In this document: positions 58,411 to 64,000 of the stretch, piece after piece
Layout of the letters: the number at the start of each line of letters is the position of its first letter
Numbering within the stretch: position 1 is the first letter of the stretch
NCBI GenBank assembly: GCA_016710115.1
Contig: JADJLN010000002.1
Coordinates: forward strand, 62,001 to 126,000
Source: Saprospiraceae bacterium
GTDB lineage: Bacteria > Bacteroidota > Bacteroidia > Chitinophagales > Saprospiraceae
DNA: 64,000 nt
Direction: 5' to 3'
Program-made: the position numbers and the translations under genes
The notes under the pieces: generated by a model
The model's database searches: none
What the model was told of the DNA's origin: nothing
What the model saw: the letters and a program-made list of their open reading frames with translations, nothing else

Positions 58411-59836
58411 TTATTGCAGGTTGAATGTGAAGATCGTTTTTTCGGGATCGGCGCTGGTCGCCCGACCACTGAAGGTCTGTGACGCGTTTCCTTTGATCAT
58501 CCGGACCTGAAAATCCTTGTCTTCACCGTCAAAGAGTTGTACCCGGATTTCGTAGTTCCCCTTGGGCATTCCGGACAGGCTGGGTGCACAGATATTCTCC
58601 TGTACCCATCCCGTTTCGTTGATCATATCCCGGTCGAGTGTGATCTCTCCGACGCCTGCGGTTTTGTTTGCCCAGTTCACGTGAAGGTTGTCCGGGCCGT
58701 ACAGGTGCAGGTCCAGATCAGAGTCGCCATAGCTGCCACTGCCATTGAACCAGGTCAGTGTCGCCTGAAAATCGCCTGTGCACACAGGTATGGTTGCCAG
58801 CGGTTTGTATTCCAGACAACTGACATCCATATAGCTTCCACCACTTGGTAGATTGGGGCCCTGACTCCAGCCGGAGCAGAGGTTCGCACTGCTGCACGTG
58901 ACCACATCGTTGATGGTGAATGTCAGCGGCAGACTGTATTGGCGACATTCCGGAAGCGCCAGTTGAGAACTCTTGTGAGAGACGATCAACTGGGCTGTGT
59001 AGGTGCCCTGGGGCCCCATGAAAGTCAAACCGGCATTGTGGTTTGGTCCCCAGCCGGTGACATTTGGTGGTGTCATCACTTCCCAGTACCGGCGTCCATT
59101 GGTTGCATTGGGATTGAACGGTGTCCACAGGGCCATTTCTTCGGGATAGGTCGGATTGAAATCCGTAATGATTAGTTTGTTGTAACAATCGGTACTGAAC
59201 CAGCTTCCCCTGGTTGGCGGTGGAAGGATACCATCCGTTGGTATTGAATGTGCGTAGCCTGAATCCACCAGCGCCATACGGCGCCCGGGTGCGGTTGATC
59301 TCGCTGACATTGGCCAGCATATAGGTTCCCAATTCATATATGGCAGCCCCGACTTCAGCCTTGTCCTCATCATAATAGGTGATCGGGAAGATGCCATATT
59401 CATTGCGATCCGTATTAAAACCAACGACACAAACCTGGTCGGGAGCAGTTCCATTGGGCAAGGTGAACAAGACCCACAACGGTTCCTGAAAAATAAACCC
59501 TTCCGGGCCGAAGTGGGTGGTTTCTCCAACAAGTTTCATATTGGAAGGCAGTGCCTTTGGCAGGGTTCCCCCTTTTTCGATCGTAAAACTGACTGTCGCT
59601 GCATTGCCGTTGGCCAATGCAGGAATCGCATTTGGTGACACGATCAACGAACTTCCAGTAAGGGTTAATATGCCTCCCGGATCTGTCGATGACAATTGCT
59701 TGATCTGAGATTGTGTATCCGGGGTAGGATCAATATTGTCTTTCTGGCAGCTGCTGACAAGCAGGAATGCGAATAAGACCATTACCATTCCTGTGACTGA
59801 AAACGTCAGCCAATATCTGGATCTAATGTGTTTCAT
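58411..59836 (-). CDS. large lipoprotein, family not recognised, one frameshift
   Basis: About 475 residues. The signal ends in a lipobox (FAFLLVSSCQKDN). The first half (GGTLPKALPSNMKLVGETTH, GPEGFIFQEPLWVLFTLPNG, YDEDKAEVGAAIYELGTYML) reads like a ZU5/Ig-like beta domain found in Bacteroidota surface proteins. A frame change near 59205 leads to the second half (DCYNKLIITDFNPTYPEEMA, YSLPLTFTINDVVTC, then SDLDLHLYGPDNLHVNWANK with a D-L-D-L-H motif typical of extracellular binding repeats). No sorting domain. It is probably anchored to a membrane facing the outside. The start at 59836 puts the lipobox at residue about 29. Confidence 0.65.
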
Positions 59837-60153
59837 GGCTGTATTTGTTATGGTAGAGAATTCTGATATCAAGCCAATATACCCTTCAGAACAGGCCTAT
59901 GTCAATGAGGAAAATCATGACCTGGAAACCTGATTGTTCTTGACAGGAGAATATGTGGAGAAGTACCTTGCACTCGCTTTTGCCCCGTCATTATGTTTTC
60001 CTGTTCAAATTTAAATTGGGAATTCAACCACCTTTATTTTTCAGTTTTTTACGGCTTTCCCCTCCGGCTCTTCGGTTTGCTTGAATGTGATTCTGATCAC
60101 CGAGTTTCTCTTCAGAAGCAGAGACCTTGTCTTTAATTTACACGAACAGAAAA
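59837..60153. other. divergent promoter region
   Basis: The 317 bases between the divergent lipoprotein and T9SS genes hold no gene. TATATTGG is seen on the minus strand about 45 bases before the lipoprotein start. On the plus strand, a TTG in frame with the T9SS gene (60127) lies upstream of its ATG; no clear -7 element was found. Confidence 0.4.
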
Positions 60154-61769
60154 ATGTACCACCGGATCCTGTTTCTCATCCTATCTCTCCTTTTTTTATC
60201 GGGCATGTCTAACGCTCAGGAGGTGTCATCCTTTACCATCACCCTGGAAGAATTGGATCTCCCCGAATTTCCAGGTGTGCAATCCTTTGTGATCGGCGTA
60301 TCGGATTCCGCATGGCTGGTGATCGGCGGACGGATCGATGGTCTGCATCGGCGACAGCCCTGGGCGACATTTCAACCGGAAGGAAACAATTTACTGATCT
60401 ACGTTCTGAACCCGGAAACAGGCCAGGTCTGGTCCGCCGGAACGGGGTCGTTAAGTGCCTCCTTGCAGGAACAACTGCAGTCCACCAACATGGAATTTTT
60501 CGACCATGATGACCACTGGTGATCATCGGTGGCTATGGTTACAGCCCGTCTGAGGATGAACATATCACCTTTCCCTATCTGACCTGGGTGGACAAAATCG
60601 GATTGATCCAGGCAGTCAAACAAGGGGCTGATATTGCACCGTATTTCCGTCAGATCATGGATGACCGGTTTCGTGTTACGGGGCTACCTCGGTCAAATCG
60701 GGGATGAATACCTGTTGGTCGGAGGCCAGGATTTTGAAGGCCGTTACAATCCGATGGGGCCTGATCACGGTCCGGGATTTTCACAGGAATACACCAATGC
60801 CATTCAGCGGTTTACGCTTGCCGATGACGGATTGAATATCAGTGTGTCTAGCTGGCAAATAACCGTTGACAGCCTGGAACTGCATCGGCGCGATTATAAT
60901 CTGGTGCCGCAGATTTATCCGGATGGAACGTGCGGTTGGACCGCCTTCTCCGGTGTGTTCCGGTATGATGAAGACCTGCCCGGTTGAATACGGGTGGATA
61001 TTACCGACACGGGCTATACCGTTGTACCGGCATTCAATCAATATCTGAATCAATATCATACAGCGCATGCCGCCTTATATGATCCGGTTTCCAAAGAGAT
61101 GTCCACGTTGTTTTTGGAGGCATCGGACAATATTATCTCAACGATCAGGGTGTACTGGTCCAGGATGACAATGTACCGTTTGTCCGAACGATCAGCTGTG
61201 TGAGCCGGGATAAGGAGGGCCTGATGACGGAGTCCATTGCCGGACAAATGCCGGAGTACCTGGGTGCCAGTGCGGAGTTTATTCCGCATCCGGATCATGT
61301 CCTTTCCGCTCCCGGTATCCTGGATGTTTCGACATGGAAGGAGGGAGTACCTGTGGAGATCGGATATATTCTGGGTGGTATCCGGTCGTCGGATGCCAAT
61401 ATCTTTTTTACGAATGAAGGTGATCTGAGTGAGGCGAGCAATCGGGTGTTCCGGGTGTTTGCACAACGCATGAACACAGCGATCGAACAGGAAAAGAGAG
61501 TTTCTGCCGAGGGCTATTTTCAGTTGAAAATCCAACCCAACCCGTCTACGGATCGGTTGCATATCTATTTTCAGACCCACAAACGCGAGTGGGTCGAGCT
61601 GTCGCTGTTTGATCTGCAGGGCAGGCAGGTTGGCCCCGCATTCAAGGGCATCCTGGATCCGGCCCGACACGAGTTTGAATGGAGTGTCGGCGACCTGCCA
61701 TCGGGTACATACTTCCTTCGACTGCAGAATCGCGGCGAGTTTGTCGTGGAGCAGATGGTGGTGAAGTGA
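60154..61769 (+). CDS. secreted protein with T9SS type A sorting domain, frameshifts and one in-frame stop
   Basis: About 540 residues. Signal peptide to about residue 20 (LLFLSGMSNAQE). The ordered text is kept across breaks: VIGVSDSAWLVIGGRIDG, LVIIGGYGYSPSEDEHITFP, GEYLLVGGQDFEGRYNPMG-like repeats of an apparent beta-propeller/Kelch type. Frame changes lie near 60520, 60670 and 61110 and a TGA at 60985-60987 is in frame. Homopolymer corrections restore 60520, 60670 and 61110. The C-terminus FQLKIQPNPSTDRLHIYFQ through SGTYFLRLQNRGEFVVEQ is a standard type A sorting domain. Its last 137 bases recur almost unchanged at 63673-63811. Confidence 0.7.
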
Positions 61770-61878
61770 AGTCGATATAAAGCTGTCTGGTGCCCTTTGG
61801 AATAATCCCTGCAAGTGGTAAGCGTATCTTGAGTTCACTAGTGCCCCCAGGTTTATCCTTGACTGTCGATTATTCTTT

Positions 61879-62008
61879 CTGCGCGCAGAATTCATGTAAC
61901 TTTGATGGATGCGCGTATTTTTCCTGTGTTGCGCATAATTTTCCTGATTAATGCGCTAACTTGCGCGCATAAATCTTGATGAATGGCAAATGGCGCGCAA
62001 TTTTCTCA
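61879..62008 (+). promoter_or_regulatory. phased GCGC-box repeats around the Fic start, operator-like
   Basis: GCGCGTATTTTTCCTG at 61911-61926 and GCGCATAATTTTCCTG at 61931-61946 are exactly 20 bases apart and share 14 of 16 bases. A related GCGCGCAATTTTCTCA lies at 61993, inside the start of the Fic gene. Between them, ATGCGC (61951-61956) and GCGCAT (61965-61970) form an inverted repeat, and another GCGCGC core lies at 61881. The spacing of two helix turns and the overlap with the ATG at 61983 suggest a repressor-binding array. Confidence 0.5.
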
Positions 62009-63558
62009 TTCTGCACCTGTTTTTCACAGTAGACAAGTGCCCGAACCAGGGCATGTTGTAGGTTATGGAGCGATCATTCACGGTCTTGGACTGAGCATGC
62101 CCATGCCGACCTGTTTGGCTTTTATCAGCGAGCGCAATCGCCGTCGTGAGCTGGATGCATGGATTGTTTTTCCCTCGCGGTATCTGCCTGATGACAGGGC
62201 TGAAACTGAACAGATCCGGGCACTCTACAACCATCTGGTCTTTGCCCTGAAGTAGCGAAGGTGTGGATCTGCTTGTCTTCAGCCAATTGTCCAAAACCTT
62301 ACTGATGGAGGAGATGATCGATCTGGTCCGCATCGAACCAGCAGGGCAGTACAGCCGCCGCATCTGGTTCTTACTGGAATGGGTCAGTGGGATAGAATTG
62401 GAAGTGCATTCGGATCTCGGGAAACGCAAATATGTAGAGGCACTGAACCGTAAGCAACAGTTCTGCCTTTCGAAAGGAACACCTTCACCCCGCCATAAGG
62501 TTGTAAACAACATCCCGGGTGTCCCCGGGTTTTGTCCGTTGGTCTTCTGCTCTGCAAGAATGAAAGAGGCAATAGCCATCGCTCCGAAAGACTTTTGGCC
62601 TAAGGTGTTTGGGGATATGCACCCTGATCTGATTAAACGATCAGCAGCTTTTCTGCTGCTCAATGATTCGAAAGCCTCATTCAGTATTGAAGGAGAAAAC
62701 CCGAAAAGTCGGAGAGCCGCTTTATGGGGACAGGCTATCGGGCAGGCTGGAAAAAGACCGTTGAGCAAGGATGAATTTCTGAGGTTGCAACAATTGGTGA
62801 TAGGGAGTGACCGGTTTGTCCGGTTTGGATTCCGGACGGAAGGCGGGTTTGTCGGTCTCCACGATCGAGAAACCGGCATGCCTGTTCCAGATCACATCTC
62901 TGCGCGATGGGAGGATGTGGAGACGTTGATGAACAGTCTTGTGGAGACCTATCGATGCCAGAAGGACAATGGGTATCACGCGGTGCTGGCTGCTGCGGTT
63001 TTGGCCTTTGGATTCGTTTTCATTCATCCATTTATTGACGGGAATGGGCGGATACACCGGTACCTGTTTCATCACATACTGACAGAATATGAATTCAGTC
63101 CACCTGGTCTGGTTTTTCCAATCTCGGCATCCATCCTGGATCATCTGGATAGGTATCGTCGGCTGCTGGAAGGGCACTCCATTCCTTTGCTTGATTGGAT
63201 AGACTGGGAACAGACCGATGACAACAATCTCCGGGTATTGAACCAAACAGCGGATTATTACAAGTATTTTGATGCAACCCCCTTTGTCGAATTTCTGGTG
63301 GATTGTCTGGAAGACACAGTGAACCGGATCATACCGGAAGAGATCAGTTATCTGAAACAGTTTGATGCTTTTAAAACGGCCATTGATGACCAGTTCGATC
63401 TGCCGGATCGCCTGGTTGATCTCTTGTTCCGATTTCTGAACCAAAACGGGGGCAGATTTTCAAAAAGGGCTCTGGCAAAGGAGTTCTACGGGTTTGCTGA
63501 CAATGAGAAAGAGGACATTGAAGCCATTTTCTTGCGCATCCGGCAACAGGTCAACTGA
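61983..63558 (+). CDS. Fic/DOC-family AMPylase with N-terminal inhibitory motif and C-terminal winged helix, one frameshift
   Basis: About 525 residues. The N-terminal part (SRQVPEPGHVVGYGAIIHGL, ERNRRRELDAWIVFPSRYLP) runs into the second frame near 62253: one extra G in AAGTAGCGAAGG turns ALKYEGVDLLVFSQ into a stop. Then NNIPGVPGFCPLVF, the inhibitory helix text ASFSIEGENP, and the Fic core IHPFIDGNGRIHRYLFHH (HPFxxGNGRxxR, about residue 348) are complete. The C-terminus (LLFRFLNQNGGRFSKRALAK, EDIEAIFLRIRQQ) resembles a winged helix. Such proteins transfer AMP from ATP to Ser/Thr/Tyr of target proteins; the (S/T)xxxE inhibitory motif suggests auto-inhibition. It lies between two copies of a T9SS tail. 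Confidence 0.85.
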
Positions 63559-63589
63559 ACCTTGCTTCAGGAATGGCGAACTTTTAATT

Positions 63590-63811
63590 TCAGACCAGCT
63601 CCACATGTACTTGGGCACCCACAAGTGCGAACGTTTCCAATTGGTCTTTTTTGACTCGCAGGAAAAACATCTTGGCCCCGCATTCAAGGGCATACTGGAT
63701 CCGGCCCGACACGAGTTTGAATGGAGGGTCGGCGACCTGCCATCGGGTACATACTTCCTTCGACTGCAGAATCGCGGCGAGTTTGTCGTGGAGCAGATGG
63801 TGGTGAAGTGA
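63590..63811 (+). pseudogene. orphan T9SS sorting-domain tail, duplicate of the one at 61.6 kb
   Basis: The block from about 63673 to the stop at 63809-63811 is almost identical (two differences in about 137 bases) to 61636-61769 and encodes the same LGPAFKGILDPARHEFEW and VGDLPSGTYFLRLQNRGEF ending. The preceding 80 bases are a diverged relative (SDQLHMYLGTHKCERFQLVF against TDRLHIYFQTHKREWVELSL). No signal peptide or body precedes it in frame; it begins right after the Fic stop. It looks like the remaining tail of a second secreted protein gene, with gene conversion of the end. Confidence 0.7.
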
Positions 63812-64000
63812 AAGGGAATACCCTCTCGCCGGGAAGTATGAGAAATCCGGGAAAGGATGTTCGTTTTTCTCTGGTTTTTTCGTGGTTATTCGTTGGATTT
63901 GATCGTCAGCTCTTCTTCGAACCGGATAAGGTGGAATCGATGAACGTGATTGTGCATCAATGAAGTGCTAGGAGCATTGGATCCCCCCGAATTTATCTGA
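63812..64000. other. window end, no clear gene
   Basis: A 41-codon frame (63838-63963) reads MRNPGKDVRFSLVFSWLFVG then FDRQLFFEPDKVESM. It has one hydrophobic segment but no support as a gene. Nothing else is visible before the end of the window. Confidence 0.25.

Noticed and set aside
60985..60987. In-frame TGA as selenocysteine
   Set aside because: The residue lies in a secreted T9SS protein with other indels, with no SECIS-like hairpin; a base error or nonsense mutation is more likely.
63838..63963. 41-codon frame at the window end
   Set aside because: No homology, no promoter-like element and a composition close to surrounding non-coding DNA.
1..64000. tRNA, rRNA, insertion sequences or prophage
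   Set aside because: Gaps between genes were read on both strands; no cloverleaf with a T-loop GGTTCGA, no rRNA core words, and no transposase or integrase text were found.

Overview
The window looks like a piece of a Bacteroidota chromosome, most like the Saprospiraceae/Lewinella type. Evidence: secreted proteins end in type IX secretion (T9SS) sorting domains of both type A (12113-13348, 44565-45872, 60154-61769) and type B, the gliding-motility type (7626-9827). There is a TonB receptor with a carboxypeptidase-like N-terminal domain. Some starts lie just behind the Bacteroidota -7 promoter element TAnnTTTG and not behind a Shine-Dalgarno sequence. Intergenic DNA is full of short phylum-typical repeats (CAAATTCCAAAT tracts, CAACCGACAAC tracts, GCCCTGAAGGGGCG hairpins). 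I saw no tRNA, rRNA, CRISPR array, insertion sequence or prophage gene.

Layout. 1-7.6 kb: membrane methyltransferase-like gene, DnaQ-type exonuclease, a decayed lipoprotein gene, then an ILVBL-like thiamine-diphosphate lyase next to a class I CoA-transferase. 7.6-14.1 kb (minus strand): gliding-type surface protein, two membrane proteins, a lipoyl-less E2-type acyltransferase, a T9SS protein and a cupin. 14.6-21.9 kb: OxyR, fatty-acid desaturase, DEAD-box helicase, exported Mn superoxide dismutase, aspartic protease with PDZ, glycosyltransferase. 21.9-28.5 kb: repeat-rich stretches around GNAT, cupin, FolE, Tat-exported pirin and DinB genes. 28.5-37.3 kb: TypA, methyltransferase, pyruvate phosphate dikinase, hydrolase, TonB receptor. 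37.3-44.5 kb: ECF sigma factor and TPR anti-sigma-like protein, divergent from a lipoprotein, a TPR-CHAT protease-like protein, a secreted repeat protein and an orphan LuxR-type regulator. 44.6-52.1 kb: serine hydrolase, NhaD antiporter, FMN reductase, SulP transporter, methyltransferase, cation efflux protein. 52.2-58.3 kb: a type I-like exporter (ABC, HlyD, TolC) and a glycosyltransferase. 58.4-64 kb: lipoprotein, T9SS protein, Fic protein and a duplicated T9SS tail.

Two quality issues matter for reading this annotation. First, many otherwise well-conserved genes are cut by single-base indels, often in short homopolymers, which looks like uncorrected sequencing error rather than gene decay; I annotate such genes as one span and state where the frame changes. 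Second, the pyruvate phosphate dikinase gene contains 24 bases identical to the Illumina P5 adapter, so at least one assembly artefact sits inside a coding region.

The more interesting biology: the sigma/anti-sigma/TPR-CHAT locus; a Fic gene whose start is covered by phased 20-bp GCGC-box repeats and which lies between two near-identical copies of a T9SS tail; an exporter whose ATPase lacks the LSGGQ signature; the ThDP lyase/CoA-transferase pair; and a dispersed intergenic repeat present in inverted orientation at 14.5 and 27.8 kb.
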